A stretch of DNA of 64,000 nt from Helichrysum umbraculigerum (GCA_949592205.1 CATIUR010000001.1:238966750-239030749), one strand, 5' to 3'. Counted from the stretch's first letter, positions 10,848-23,200 are shown. Program-made: numbers and translations. Notes: generated by a model from the sequence alone, not told the origin.

Positions 10848-11894
10848 ATGGAAATGCTTAATCTATCAGATTCGGAAGATGATATTCTGGATGAGATAGA
10901 TGAAGAGATTGATTATGATATTGAAGAAGGAGAGTTCAAACTTCCTGAAGATTGGACTGCAGTATTTGAATCAGTGATAGATGAAGGTGTTGATCTGGAT
11001 GCAAATGTAGATGAACATGTTGTGAATCCATCAACGACTGAATTTGTTTTTGTAAATGAACAAGGAGAATCAGTTATTGATTTAGAAGCTTTTGAGAATG
11101 CTTCTGAAGATTCAGATACTGAAGTTGAAGAAATAGAGGACAAATACAAACATATGGTTGGTAATCCTATGTTTATCCAAGAAATGCTGAAAAAGAAAAA
11201 GGAAAATAAGCAACGCATTTTGAAAGAAGTTGATATTACTGGAAAGCGTGTACTTAAAACTGGCATTATTGGATGGTATTATGACTCTGACCTGAAGCTC
11301 TTCGCGATCAAAAGGTTTGACGGGGTTCAATATTTTGAGAAGAAGCTTACCGTGTTTAGTTCATTGCCTCGATATGAGATTCGAGACTTGGCTAGATTAG
11401 ATATGAAAAATCCAAGTGATGATGATTATGCTAAGTATGTTGAGCGTATCATTAGGACTGAAGGATTATCTATGAAGTTTTCGAAGATTAAGCCAAGGAA
11501 AGGAAAAATGATAAAGCTAAACGAACTTAGTCAGAGAACTGGAAGAAGAAGAAGGAAGAAGGTTTATCCAGCGGTCAAATGCATTAAGCAAATACCAATG
11601 AAGACTATGCCTCAGAATATTTTGGGAAAATTGAAATATTGGGGGGTAGATGCTGGAACAGGAGAAGCCTTTATGATTGAAGCTGATGATGATTATCCTA
11701 ATGGCGAAAAAGAAATTCTTCGTGTATATGATCACAGACATTTGATGAATTTATCAAAGGAAGATTTGATTATGTTATACAAGAACAAGATCATATCTAC
11801 TGTTGGTTGGGGTGATTTAGCACGAGATTATCATAGGATGGTTAAAACATGCATCAAGCTTAAAATTTTTGCAGGAAGTAAGATTTACAAATGA
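10848..11894 (+). CDS. Second Copia-borne accessory protein, about 348 aa
   Basis: A single open frame ends 44 bp before the polypurine tract. The frame is open further upstream, but I chose the ATG at 10848 because it follows a good splice acceptor and begins the acidic region. Residues 1-110 are strongly acidic (Asp/Glu runs). The middle is basic (a KKKKENK patch) and then globular, with a short RRRRKK basic patch at about residue 233 that could be nuclear targeting or nucleic-acid binding. Two stretches around GWYYDSDLKLFAIKR and KYWGVDAGTGEAFMIE look like related beta-rich repeats. From memory, similar proteins accompany Asteraceae Copia elements. No catalytic motif is recognised. Confidence 0.65.
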   Translation: MEMLNLSDSEDDILDEIDEEIDYDIEEGEFKLPEDWTAVFESVIDEGVDLDANVDEHVVNPSTTEFVFVNEQGESVIDLEAFENASEDSDTEVEEIEDKYKHMVGNPMFIQEMLKKKKENKQRILKEVDITGKRVLKTGIIGWYYDSDLKLFAIKRFDGVQYFEKKLTVFSSLPRYEIRDLARLDMKNPSDDDYAKYVERIIRTEGLSMKFSKIKPRKGKMIKLNELSQRTGRRRRKKVYPAVKCIKQIPMKTMPQNILGKLKYWGVDAGTGEAFMIEADDDYPNGEKEILRVYDHRHLMNLSKEDLIMLYKNKIISTVGWGDLARDYHRMVKTCIKLKIFAGSKIYK

Positions 11895-11937
11895 AGACCA
11901 AAGACAGCGTGAAGATAAAGACGCTAGAGCTATTGTC

Positions 11938-11946
11938 AAGGGGGAG
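11938..11946 (+). other. Polypurine tract (plus-strand primer site) of the Copia element
   Basis: AAGGGGGAG is followed after two bases by TGTTGAGACA, the expected start of the 3' LTR. A G-rich tract directly before TG is the usual plus-strand priming site in plant Copia elements. Confidence 0.8.
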
Positions 11947-11948
11947 TC

Positions 11949-12480
11949 TGTTGAGACATAGATTGTGACAACAGATCTAGCTTGATATAGGACTAGTGTA
12001 ATTATTATTACGTTTGTATATTGGTTTAGATTTGTAAATAAATATTTGTTTTGTTAGTAATATTCGTTAAACATATTATTGTGTTAAGTTAGACGAATTA
12101 TTAAATACGAAATAAATACATTCTGTGCGAGTCGAGTTCTCAGGTCGCGAGATTAACGAGCCGAGATGAGAACTGAATTCGTGGAAGTCTGGCGAGCCGA
12201 GTTCCGAGTTGGGCTTGGGCTGCGAGTTGGACCGAACTCGCAGGCCCTTGCGAGTCGAGACGAGCTGGACATATATAATGTTTTTCAATCGGTGAAAAAC
12301 ATAATTTTTGCATTCTGATTTCAATTGCTGCGAATTCAACAAACCAGAGAAAAACATAACCTAAGGCTAGGCTTTGACGATTCGTTGTTTAAAGCTAAGT
12401 CTAGTTAAAACGCAATACGAACATATTCGTTGTTAGTAAAATAACACCGTATTGAGGGATTCCGCACCTTAATACTACAG
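11949..12480 (+). mobile_element. 3' LTR of the Copia element (right edge uncertain)
   Basis: It begins TGTTGAGACATAG right after the polypurine tract. It contains AATAAA near 12040, a GCGAGTCGAG-rich stretch (12126-12260) and a TATA-like CATATATAATG near 12270. The end is not fixed because the 5' LTR lies outside the window. Candidate CA ends are near 12341 (TCAACA, matching the start as an inverted repeat) and 12478. The 12480 limit is provisional. Confidence 0.6.
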
Positions 12481-13820
12481 ATAACGAAGTTATTGATCCT
12501 AAAACTAGGGGACTTACAGAAAAACAGTAAAAGAGTGGGGCTATGAACTCACCTGAGGAGTTAGCGTCCTAGTGTAACGAGTCGTGCCAAGTATAATCTC
12601 CTAGTGTCCTAAACACGAGAGATTTCGTATGTTTGTAAGGGCGGTTCGTTATCTCTGATTCGTAATAATAATTCATATTATTATTAGGTTTGAGCTTTCG
12701 TATACTTTATAAAGTATATTAGTTTCGAGTATAAGTCGTATCATATTTAAATTGTCATTTGAAAACGTTTCCCGACACTTAGAAAAATGTGGCTGTTTTC
12801 TGTTTTCTGCGACATAACATGCAACACAAGGGTTGTGTCGCATAGAGTGCGACACAAGAGCTCTGCGACACAGTGGTTGTGTCGCAGAGTTTGCGATGCT
12901 GATTCAACAGCGACATAAGGGTTGTGTCGCATAAAGTCTGCGACACAATATGCGACATAGCGTACGACATAAGATACGACACAAATGGAATTATGCGACA
13001 CAACATGCGACACAAGCGTTGTGTCGCATAGATGAACACCAGCCCAGAAACCAGCAACTGTCGCATTTTTCCGATCAAAATCACAAATCAAACGTATTTT
13101 TGAGCTATAAAATCGTGTTTTCTTGGTTGTTTAGGTTATAACTAAGTTGTGTAAACATTATTACACCAAAACATTACACCAAAATGATTAAATCTAAAAA
13201 TTTAGGAATTTCTTACAATTGCAAATCGAGGCTAAACGAGGAAGAAAACGAGGGTGTTGCCTTTGTTAATGTTGTTCCACTCTTGATGGTGATTCCGAAA
13301 ATGTTGGTGATGGTGGTGGCGGGTGTCGGCCGGCGGTGGTGGTGGTGATTGGTGGTTATGTTTTTAGAGAGAAAATGGGATGAAGGAGATGATAGAAATG
13401 AGATGAAATGGGGAGGGGATTTGGGTTTTGTCAAACTCAGATCCCCATTGCGTGGACTGTGGTCTCCAACCGCAGTACAAAATATCCGTGTTTAATTTGT
13501 CCGATGTAATTTATAATAATATTTTAAATTCTAAAATTTATTTATATTATCTTGAAATGTTTATTAGTGAAAGTATTTTATAAAAGTATTATTTTGAAAG
13601 GAAAGTTTAATTGTTTGTTTTTCGAGCGGTCACGAACAATTAGGATGCGTTTTAAATTAAAACGACTTATATTTTTGAATGCTTGATATTTTAAATCTAC
13701 GATTTTGTTTATATCAATTTGTAATTATTTTTAGTAAAAATATTCCACTTGAATCTTTAAATGTAATTATTTAGAGTTTAAAGTTGTCGCGAAAATTTGA
13801 CTTTTTGACGAGGTGTTACA
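12481..13820 (-). mobile_element. Gypsy-type LTR on the reverse strand (solo or truncated)
   Basis: Read on the minus strand, the sequence starts at 13820 with TGTAACACCTCGTC, the usual start of Asteraceae Gypsy LTRs. It has a pyrimidine-rich leader with CACCAC/CATCACC runs (13260-13340) and, further in, GGTGAGTTCATAGCCCC near 12540-12560, also seen in such LTRs. No matching internal region is found on either side. The low-coordinate edge abuts or lies inside the Copia LTR, so the exact boundary is unknown. Confidence 0.5.
12809..13030. repeat. Cluster of TGCGACACAA / TTGTGTCGCA palindromes
   Basis: About ten copies of GCGACA(C/T)AA and its complement TTGTGTCGC occur in 220 bp. Several are paired as hairpins, for example around 12824-12841, 12865-12885, 12910-12930 and 13005-13029. 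It lies within the reverse-strand Gypsy LTR. Confidence 0.8.
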
Positions 13821-15136
13821 CATATAATATCGCTCAATCGATCAAAATTAAGGAAATCTGCAATTAGCTCAAATGCTCAATCGATATTGCTATTACACGG
13901 ATTCTGCAATTAGCTCAATCGATTAAAATCCAGTCCAAATTCTCCATCGCGTTCAGTAATTCGTACAATTAGCTAGAGTTTTGAATTTTGTTCGATCAGC
14001 TACATTCGAAATTCGTTCGATTAGCTAGGGTTTAGAAGTCGATTCAACCAGGTAAATTGATCATGGCGTATCGTAATTTATTAGCATTCATGTATTCAAT
14101 CAATTCGTACAATTAGCTACGGTTTTGAAGTGATTTGAAAAATATTGTTCTAATGTTTATCGTTTTTTCACAATTTATAGGAAGTTGTGACAGTGCTCCT
14201 CATCATCTTTGATCTCTTGGTTAGTAGATTCATTAATGTTAAGTGTAGTTTATAAGCTATTCATAGTTATTAAGTGTAGTTTATTAGCTATTCTTGATTT
14301 GTTGGTATATTTGGTACACTCATTCATAGGTATTAAAGTATAGTTGATTAGCTATCCATAAAGCATATGGTATTTGCGGCTTCTATAACTTGGTGATTAT
14401 CCCCTGTACCATTGATCTAAACAGCTATCAAGTGCCTACTTTATATACATTTAACTTGACAATATAGTTTATTAACCAATTAAAATGAACCTTCTCCTGT
14501 GGATCTGTTGTGATTTTTAGCCTGAAAAGAAAACTATATAATGTAGTGTATACGAATGGCATATATTCTACTTTATGGTATGTATACACAGATGTTTTAA
14601 CCATTAAACAATAGTAGTATATGTATATGCCTGCCAACTTTAGTTAAAAATTTAAATATTATTGTGTCTAGTGGAAGGTACTCTGAATTCATGTGTGTTT
14701 GGAATCTTGATTATTTCTGCAATAATAGTCATGTTGGTGCAACGGTTGGTTAATGATTTATAGATAGGTTTCTGTAGTCTATATTTAGGTTTGTCCATAA
14801 CTGGTTAGAGGTAGGGATACGATCATGAGACTTGCTACTGCTGGAAAGGCTAGAACTTTGTCATGCATTGTTATATGCTTGTCATGTTATGATCAGACTT
14901 AGTACTGGCTTTATGGGACATAACAGGCTCGATATATGTTTGTCATGCTATGAACTGATTAGGATAAATTTTTCGTATGTTCTTAATATATGCTGTTTTT
15001 AAATTTCAGAAGTGCATTATGTAGACAAGTATGATTTAATTCTCTTTAAATTTATATACTTTGAGCAGCTTGCAACAAATAATTGTGCTCTCATTGTTAT
15101 AGTATGTTTGTTTTTATTTAGTTGCATTTATGTACT
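13821..15136. other. Intergenic AT-rich DNA with a possible 5' UTR remnant
   Basis: No protein-coding gene is supported. CAATTAGCT recurs at about 13861, 13909, 13969 and 14110. A stretch with TAGCTAGGGTTTAG near 14020 followed by CCAGGTAAATTG (donor-like, about 14048) resembles a plant 5' UTR exon. No open frame follows. Confidence 0.3.
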
Positions 15137-15145
15137 TTTGAACTC

Positions 15146-15468
15146 GGGCTTAGTCCCTCGAAATGCAACAAACTTTGCCCAAAAGTCTATTGTATGCGAC
15201 CAACTTTCGACGAGGCATAAGAATGCAACCTACTTGAAAAGGTGGGGTTTTTGATGTAACTTGCTGATGTGTCGTTCGTTGAAGGTGACACGTGGCGTAC
15301 GGATGTGCCACGTGGCTTACGGAGAGTTTGACAACTCATCGACACATCAGCAAGTTACATCAAAAACCCCACTTTTTCAAGTAGGTTGCATTCTTATGCC
15401 TCGTCAAAAGTTGGTCGCATACAATAGACTTTTGGGCAAAGTTCGTTGCATTTCGAGGGACTTAGCCC
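15146..15468. mobile_element. Foldback MULE-type MITE (323 bp)
   Basis: Two nearly identical inverted arms of about 129 bp begin GGGCTTAGTCCCTCG and end CGAGGGACTTAGCCC. They are flanked by the perfect 9-bp direct repeat TTTGAACTC at 15137-15145 and 15469-15477. A 9-bp target duplication and GGG-type ends indicate the Mutator superfamily. No transposase is present. Confidence 0.9.
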
Positions 15469-15480
15469 TTTGAACTCAGT

Positions 15481-16700
15481 TTAGTTAGTTCACATATATG
15501 GACGAAAGTTAGACTACTGCCCAAATAACAAGCACCACTTTTAAGGATGGATTCAAGACTTTTATTGATTTTGCTAGTGCCAGAGATATTTTGAAGGAGT
15601 AGAGACTTCATTTAACATCCTTCCAAGAAATGATGACAATATTATTGGAAAAGAGATGTACATGCTTAATTTTGGTGGACGTAAGCTAGGAAAGGTTACC
15701 TAACAAATGAGAATCGATTCCTTTTGGATAAAGTGGACTCGCAAATTAAGCAAGCAAATTGAAAGTCAGAGTAAACTGATTGAACTACAAAGTAAACAGA
15801 TTAAATCTAAGAATAATCAAATGAAAATTATGGATCAACGGATTACTAAATGTACCGGAGAGCTTTAACTTTTAGAACTGCTTTTCAAGGCTTCTATACA
15901 ACACCTCGGGTAATTCGCCATGATACATACTACAAACAGATGTGACTTTGAGTCATTGGTTTGCAATGTTGTTTAGATGCATTAATATGTTTTTTTTTTC
16001 TGGCCTTTTCAGGTGCATCTCGTGAAGACCTTCCGTAAGTGTTATTCAAAATGTGCATGGGGAGAAGTTGAGTAAGGTTCCAATTAACCAGTGATGTTTT
16101 TGAATATTTTATAGTACTTGATTATCACGCTTGTGACTGCCTTTTGTACTGCAAAAATGTTTTATTTAACTTGTTAATGAGATATGTTTAGGGGTGACAA
16201 TTACTGCCCAATTGATTTGGGTGGTTTTAGGTTTTTTTATCCTTTAATCTTGGGTTTTGGGTGGCAAAAATTGCAGGAACATGTCCAAATGGATAATTTT
16301 CTGAAACGATTTTAGTGGAAGAAATTAAAGAGAAACAAAGTTTTCAAAGAACAGGCGGAGTGATGATATAGGGAGGATGGTGATTCGGGCTTATTAATAA
16401 AAAATTATTTATTCATTCTTGTACTTGTATTATAAAACTAAAGAATTAGAAGTAGTAGTAGCAGAAGATGCCTAATAGTAGAAATTTGAGCAAATCAAAC
16501 AGTTTCTACTGATGCTGCTTATTCATCTACTTTTTCAGAGGTTGATGAAGTAATTCAGAGACACGACGTTGCATATGGTTGATTGAAGGTATGCACCCCT
16601 ACTTTGATAATTAATCTAAATGACTATCTATTTATAATTTGGAGTTAATATGGTAGTCATACACATTTCTGTATTTGTTTTCCAGGTATCAAAGGTGTAG
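15481..16700 (+). pseudogene. Possible decayed gene remnant with a coiled-coil-like segment
   Basis: Stretches around 15540-15600 and 15700-15860 read as protein when stops and frame changes are ignored; the latter is a Lys/Gln/Ile-rich heptad-like segment with repeats around SKQIKSKNNQ. A short exon-like piece lies near 16540-16585 between TTTTTCAG and GGTATGC. I do not recognise the family. Stops interrupt every frame, so any gene here is broken. A chance reading is possible. Confidence 0.25.
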
Positions 16701-17081
16701 AGTCAAGTACGGATGTTTAAGAATAGCAAATATCCAAGGTTTATGCAGTAGTAATTGATTTATGGTATCAAAACAATATGTAGTTGGAAACTTTTCAGTT
16801 TGTGTGTATGGAATATATAGCTTAAAAACATATGTACATTTGGATAGAATACTAATATGTAATTTCAATACCTATTTGCAAGACCTGAGACTACTTTTAG
16901 TGGAGTATGTATCTATATCTTTTTCTATACATATGTAGGTATAAAACTATAAAGGAGCATTAGCTAAATCACATAATTTGTCCACGCTTAACAATTGATT
17001 CATTGGTTCACACTTATTAGCGTTGGGAATTAGAACTTTTCTACAAGCTACGTCAATAATTCTCTACATCAAAAAGCGTGA

Positions 17082-17236
17082 AGAATTTTCAAAGTTTCCA
17101 ACGCAAATAAGTGTGGAGAAAATGAGTCATTGGCTACACTAAAATGTGTGGAGAATTTTCAAAGTTTCCAACGGAAATAAGTGTGGAGAAAATGAGTCAT
17201 TGGCTACACCAATAAGTGTGGAGAATTTTCCAACGC
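17082..17236. repeat. 70-bp tandem repeat, about 2.2 copies
   Basis: AGAATTTTC begins at 17082, 17152 and 17222, exactly 70 bp apart. The two full units are nearly identical (AAAGTTTCCAACG, AGTGTGGAGAAAATGAGTC and so on). Related inverted pieces lie at 16990-17035. It may be the inside of a small transposon. Confidence 0.7.
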
Positions 17237-17787
17237 GCAATAAACCCACGTAATAGAAAGCGCGGAGTATGGAATTGTGCACTCTTTTATGTGTGGGGAA
17301 ATGAAAAAAAATGTGTGCAAAATTCAACTCTTTGTTGCAGTATCTATATGTGAAAGAGAAACAAAGAAAACCTAAAATAATAGTTAATGACAGGTCTACC
17401 CCGCGATCATGAAGGTCATGAAAGTTACAGTTTTGGCACCGCCAGAATAGAAAAATTTGATGAAAGGATCAGATGAGAACTAACTTTAATGTGAGAATCG
17501 TAAGAGCTCAACTGGACCTTTAAATTCTACAATTTAGTGGGCTTGTAATAACACCACAAACATCTCAATCGGTGTGTACGCTCCTATTTCTCCTCAAAGA
17601 CCTTATCTATCTCTAGCAAAATTATTCAAAAACTGATCTTATGAGACACCGGTCACCGGATTCAACACGCAAAATTACGAACATAAGGTTGAAGATAGAC
17701 ATCGACGACTACTGCTCCCCTTTAGTGATAGTCCATGCATGAAAAGAAAAAAGATTAAAATCAAAAGGTGATTTGTTTATTAACTAA

Positions 17788-17819
17788 CTAGCCCTTAAAC
17801 CCGTGTATACACACGGGTT
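17788..17819 (-). mobile_element. Helitron-like 3' terminus on the reverse strand
   Basis: On the minus strand a perfect 9-bp-stem hairpin (arms AACCCGTGT and ACACGGGTT, 17798-17819) is followed after a few bases by CTAG and then T. That is the Helitron 3' end signature of hairpin, CTRR and insertion before T. The partner 5' end was not located. Confidence 0.55.
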
Positions 17820-18600
17820 ATGTAAGGTAAAATTAAAACTTTTTAGTATCGAATATTTTGTTCTCATTAGTTAATTTAGTGATTAAAAGTAAGGATATAG
17901 GAGTAATTGAAAGAGGGAAAAATAAAATAATAATCCATATGCGATTATTGGTAAGAAGAAAATAGGAATCCTAAATATAGTCAAATAGTTCTCTACCTAT
18001 ATTTAATTATTATTATTATTATATTATTTATGACATCATTATATCCTAAATTTTAGCTAATTTGACAGAATTAAGGAATTTAATTGGTTAATTAATAATT
18101 TGATGACATCATATGATGTTTCCTATATATAATTTAATATTTCAACCATCGATTTCATCTCATAATTTCGTTTTTATATTTTGTTAGTAAATCAAACTGC
18201 AATATTGTAAAATAATTTAATTTCGTTTTTTTTCTTGCACTTCAAAGCTATTAATTTTTATTAATGACTAGTATTGGTCAATTGAATGTATAATATATGA
18301 AATTCGATCGTATATTACCTTTTTTTTTACTTAAAAAGATGAAGTTTTGCATCTAATTAACTTTTAAATTGTTTTTGTTGGTGATTACGGTGTTAATGAG
18401 TTACAAATAAGCATACGCAAACTTTGAAATTCATTTAATTCATCTTATCCAGATCGACGCATAAAAACAATTAGATGCATCTGAGGTTGTATCCGAGGAT
18501 GCATAGAAAAAATTAGATGCATCTTAGAATTCTTATGTTCAGTTGATTTTACTATCTTTGTTTATCTATTTACATCAAATTCATCTTATTCTACTTCATC

Positions 18601-19278
18601 AATGGCACCCGCGGGTCGTGGGTACGGATATGTCAAACCCATCACCCGCTCACCACAGGTTTTTTTGACCCGCAAACCCGTGAATACCCGTTAGCGGGTT
18701 TATTTTTACACCCATACCCGTGACCCGCAGATACCCGTGGGTCACGGGTAACTCGCGGGTTTTAAATAATATAAAGATTTTATCAAAATATCGAAAGATT
18801 TTATATAATTTCAATGTATAAAAATGTTTCAAAACATGTTCAAATTAATGGATCGTAATTTTTAAACGAATTAAATTGTTAAAATTTAAAATATGCGGAC
18901 TAATAGTTCGATAATATCAATTTATTTGATATTTTTTTCTTAATCATTTGATAGGTTTGCTATTCGAAACATGAAAACTATACTTTTTAGTCTCTATATG
19001 AATAGTTTTATTATATATTGTTCAAATTAACCATTATATATACATATATATGCAATAAATTATACAAATTCGCTTGTATGTATCTATAATGTATTTTGTA
19101 GGTTTGCGGGTCGGATTTACCCGCGGGTATAAGTTCATACCTATCACCCGCCCGTGACCCGCCTACGGGTTAAAGTTCATACCCGTAACCCACCCATGGG
19201 TAAAAATTTCACAGGTTTACCCACCCATAATGGACGGATACCCACGGGTCACGGGTTTTTTCTCGCCCATTGCCATCC
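18601..19278. mobile_element. hAT-like foldback element, about 678 bp
   Basis: Long inverted arms are rich in ACCCGTGACCCG and CGGGTCACGGGT. The right end is GCCATCC and the left end AATGGCACCCG. The flanks repeat CTACTTCATC (18591-18600 and 19279-19288), consistent with an 8-bp hAT target duplication plus chance identity. No transposase is present. Confidence 0.7.
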
Positions 19279-19576
19279 CTACTTCATCTGCTTCATTTTT
19301 TTTTACTCTATTCAACGGATGCAAATCCTTTTTCTTCTACAAATATGCATCTACTTTTTTTTTTTATATAAAATTATACAGTCATATTTTAGATCATCAG
19401 AAATCAAAACTAATTATATATAATTTATTTGATTAAAATGCATTCCAAATTAAAGTAATTTTGTATCAGAAAATTTGGGGTTTTAATTTAAAAAAAAAAA
19501 ACGAAAAGAAAGGGCGGTCTGAAAGATGTGTGTGGTTATCCACTTAGTTCTTATAGTTTTCACCATAAATTGGTCC

Positions 19577-19577
<1 letters not shown>

Positions 19578-19657
<80 letters not shown>
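19578..19657. repeat. (AT)n microsatellite
   Basis: An uninterrupted AT dinucleotide run of about 80 bp upstream of the receptor-kinase gene. Other (TA)n runs in the window are at 28998-29054, 31177-31230, 32199-32250, 32292-32346, 40034-40092, 51231-51270, 53425-53489 and 56949-56991. Confidence 0.95.
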
Positions 19658-19658
<1 letters not shown>

Positions 19659-19879
19659 TTTCTTCATTCTAGTTAAAATGTCCACTTTTACTATACACAC
19701 ATTTTATGATTCTTTACTAGCAATAGTACTTTTCACCAATCATATATTATATTGTTCTAATCCGCTCAAGTTTTTTGATTGATTAAACATCAATATGAAC
19801 ACTTATAATGGAATAGCACAAAATAGTACCAACTACAATGTGTAGGTGCTATATGGCTAGCTATATATGTATATTAATA

Positions 19880-20129
19880 CTCCCTCCGTTCCAATTTTAT
19901 TATCCCCAGACAAAAAACACGCAGTTTAAGAAAATATAATCATCTCTCTTACTTTTTGGTAAGATGATAGTTTTACCCTCTACTTTTTACTTACTTTTTT
20001 GTCTTACATATATACACTAGGGGTAAAAAGGAACTTTATCACATTATTCTTATCTATTTATGGAAGTGAACAATTAATTTGGCACAGTCCAAAAAGGAAT
20101 ACCGGACAATAGATTAGGAGCGGATGGAG
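19880..20129. mobile_element. Stowaway-type MITE (250 bp) in the receptor-kinase promoter
   Basis: The left end CTCCCTCCGTTCC and right end GGAGCGGATGGAG form terminal inverted repeats flanked by TA on both sides (19878-19879, 20130-20131). This is the Stowaway/Tc1-mariner MITE pattern. It ends 160 bp before the kinase ATG, so it lies in the likely promoter. Confidence 0.85.
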
Positions 20130-20289
20130 TATTATATTAGTTCCGAAGCTAACTTACTGTACAACTGATTATGCACATATTTCCGTGAACCAACTAAAGA
20201 AGAGTTGCACCGAATATAGATAAAGGGTTACAACACCACCATTTGACCCATGATCAACGTTACAGGTTTCCACTAGCTACACTTGACCC

Positions 20290-23200
20290 ATGTCGGAAAG
20301 GATGCGTGAAGACCACCTAGTCCTCCTTCTGGTTATCATCTGCTTCTTCTCCTTCTCCAATGCCGATGATGGCGCTATTATGTCAAAGCTCTCGGACTCC
20401 ATCTTTCCAACACGATCCACCTGGAAACGTGACACAAACTACTGTGATTGGGAAGGAATCTTTTGTGACAATTCCAGCCATGTTACCTCCATCCAACTTC
20501 CTTCTAAATCTCTCAATGGAACCCTTCCATCCGACCTCAACAACCTGTCACAGCTCAAAACCCTCGACCTTCAATCTAACTTTCTCTTCGGTGCCTTGCC
20601 TAGTTTAGCTAATCTTACTCTCCTTCAAGAAGTGTACCTCAACGGAAACAAGTTCACTTCAATCCCTATCGATTTGTTTCAAGGTCTAATTAATCTCCAG
20701 AACTTTAGCATCTCCGGAAATTTCGAACTGGAACCGTGGACTCTCCCTAGCGACCTCACAAAATGCACTAAGTTACGTGAATTCGAAGCAACCTATGCCA
20801 ACCTTAAAGGAAGCCTCCCATCAGACCTCAATAACCTCTCACATCTCATTGTGCTTGACCTTTCAAATAACTATCTCTCAGGGGCCATACCTACTTTACC
20901 TAATCTAACTCACCTTCAAGAATTATATCTGAGAAATAACACATTCACTTCAATTCATGTCAATTTCTTTACGGGTCTCACAAATCTCCGGAACTTTAGA
21001 TTATCCTACAATTCAGATCTGGAGCCATGGAGTCTCTCTAACAAACTTACTCTATGTACTAACTTACGTACAATCTATGCATCCACCGCCAACATAAAAG
21101 GTTCCCTTCCAAACATTTTCAAGAGTTCACCCAAGTTGCAGAAACTCAGATTGCGTAGCAATAACCTAACAGGAGCCCTCCCCAACGACCTCAACAAACT
21201 CTCACAGCTTGAACTCCTTCTTCTAGATAACAACTCATTCTCGGGCCCCTTACCCACTTTAGCTAACCTCACACTCCTCCAGGATGTACGCCTCGGCAAC
21301 AACAAGTTCACTTCAATCCCAGCCGATGTCTTTCATGGTCTCACTAATCTTGAGATCTTTGATATCTCTAACAACTCAAATCTCAAGCCATGGACTCTCC
21401 CGGATGACCTCAAACAAAGCACCAAATTACAGTCATTCTATGCCGATAACGCCAGCCTAATTGGTTCCATTCCAGAAATTTTTGGCAATTTCTTCAATTT
21501 TACGGAGCTCTCTTTGTCTTACAATAACCTCACCGGAACCCTACCTGCGACTTTCGATAGGTTGCGCATTAGCTCTCTTTATCTTGACAATCAGCTTCAA
21601 GGCCTTTCTGGTAAGCTTGATGTACTCTCTTCAATGTATCAACTTACACAAGTTAGGTTACAAGCCAATGCTTTCAAAGGTGCTATTCCGGATCTTTCAA
21701 GATGTACTGGTCTAAAGAATTTGCAACTTAGGGATAATAAGTTAACAGGTTTAGTTCCACATTCTTTGACATTACTTTTAGGTTTAAGAGAAATTAGTTT
21801 GCAAAATAATAAGTTACAGGGTCCATTACCCGTGTTTCAAAATGGTGTAGATATTAGTCTAGCAATAAATACAAATAGGTTCTGTTTACCAACTCCGGGT
21901 GATTGTGATCAACAAGTGACGGTACTCCTTGAGGTCGCTAGAGATCTTGGCTATCCATTGTCATTGGCGGAATCTTGGCAAGGTAATGATGTGTGCGTAG
22001 GATGGAATTTTGTTAGTTGTGATTCTTCTGAAAGGAAGAATGTGACTACTGTGAATTTTAGTAAACAGAAGTTTATGGGTACCATTTCTCCTTCTATTGC
22101 GAATTTGACTCTGTTGAGGAATTTATTGCTGAATGAGAATGAACTTGTTGGTTCTATTCCTGAGATATTGACATCTTTGACAGATCTTCAACTTTTTGAT
22201 GTGTCAAACAACAATCTTTCAGGGGAGATACCTAAATTCGCACACAATGTGAAATTTTTACATAAAAACAATCATTTATTAGGTAAACAACGTGGAACTG
22301 TTTCGGTTGGTGTGGTTTTTGGTAGTGTCATTAGCGTTCTTGTTTTTTTCGGGTTTGTTTTATTTGTGTTTTTCAAGTGTTACGGAGTTCCTTGTAAACC
22401 ATTGATTCAAAATACTAGAGATGGTCATAGTGAAATGCCCACTTCTGAAAGTGGTAATGTAATGATTTCCATCCAACTACTTGAGCAAGTCACTGATAAT
22501 TTTAGTGATAAAAATGTGTTGGGGAGAGGTGGGTCTGGAGTCGTTTACAAAGGTGAGTTACATAACGGAACAAAGATTGCAGTCAAGAGGATGAAATCTG
22601 ATGTGAATGAAACAAAGGGGATGAAAAATGGGTTCCAAGCGGAAATTGAAGTGCTAACAAAAGTTAGGCATAGACATCTCGTAGCTTTACTTGGGTATTG
22701 TATTAATGGTAATGAGAGGCTACTGGTGTATGAATACATGCCACAAGGTACTTTAAGTCAACATTTGTTTGACTGGAGCAAACATGCAAGTGCACCTTTA
22801 AGTTGGAAACAAAGGGTGTCAATTGCTTTAGATGTGGGAAGAGGGGTCGAGTATTTGCATAGTTTGGCACAACAAAGTTTCATTCATCGAGACTTAAAGC
22901 CAGCCAACATCCTTCTTGATGACGAAATGAGAGCAAAGGTTGCAGATTTTGGGTTGGTTAAACAAGCTCCTGATGGCAAGCAGTCTATGGAGACGAGATT
23001 GGCAGGGACATTTGGTTATCTTGCACCAGAATATGCTGGTAAGAACACAATTTAAATCTATGGATTATGTTTTTCTTTTTTCCTCTGTTTTTCCAACACA
23101 ATTTCTATTAATATCTAATCTTGAACAGCTAAAAGAAAGACTTTCAATATATCGTAAAAGTGAGTTAAATAAAAATATAAAGGAGATTTAAGCATGAACA

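Noticed and set aside
12809..13030. CRISPR-like pattern of short repeats
   Set aside because: The repeats are self-complementary, irregularly spaced and inside a plant LTR. There are no uniform spacers and no cas-like genes.
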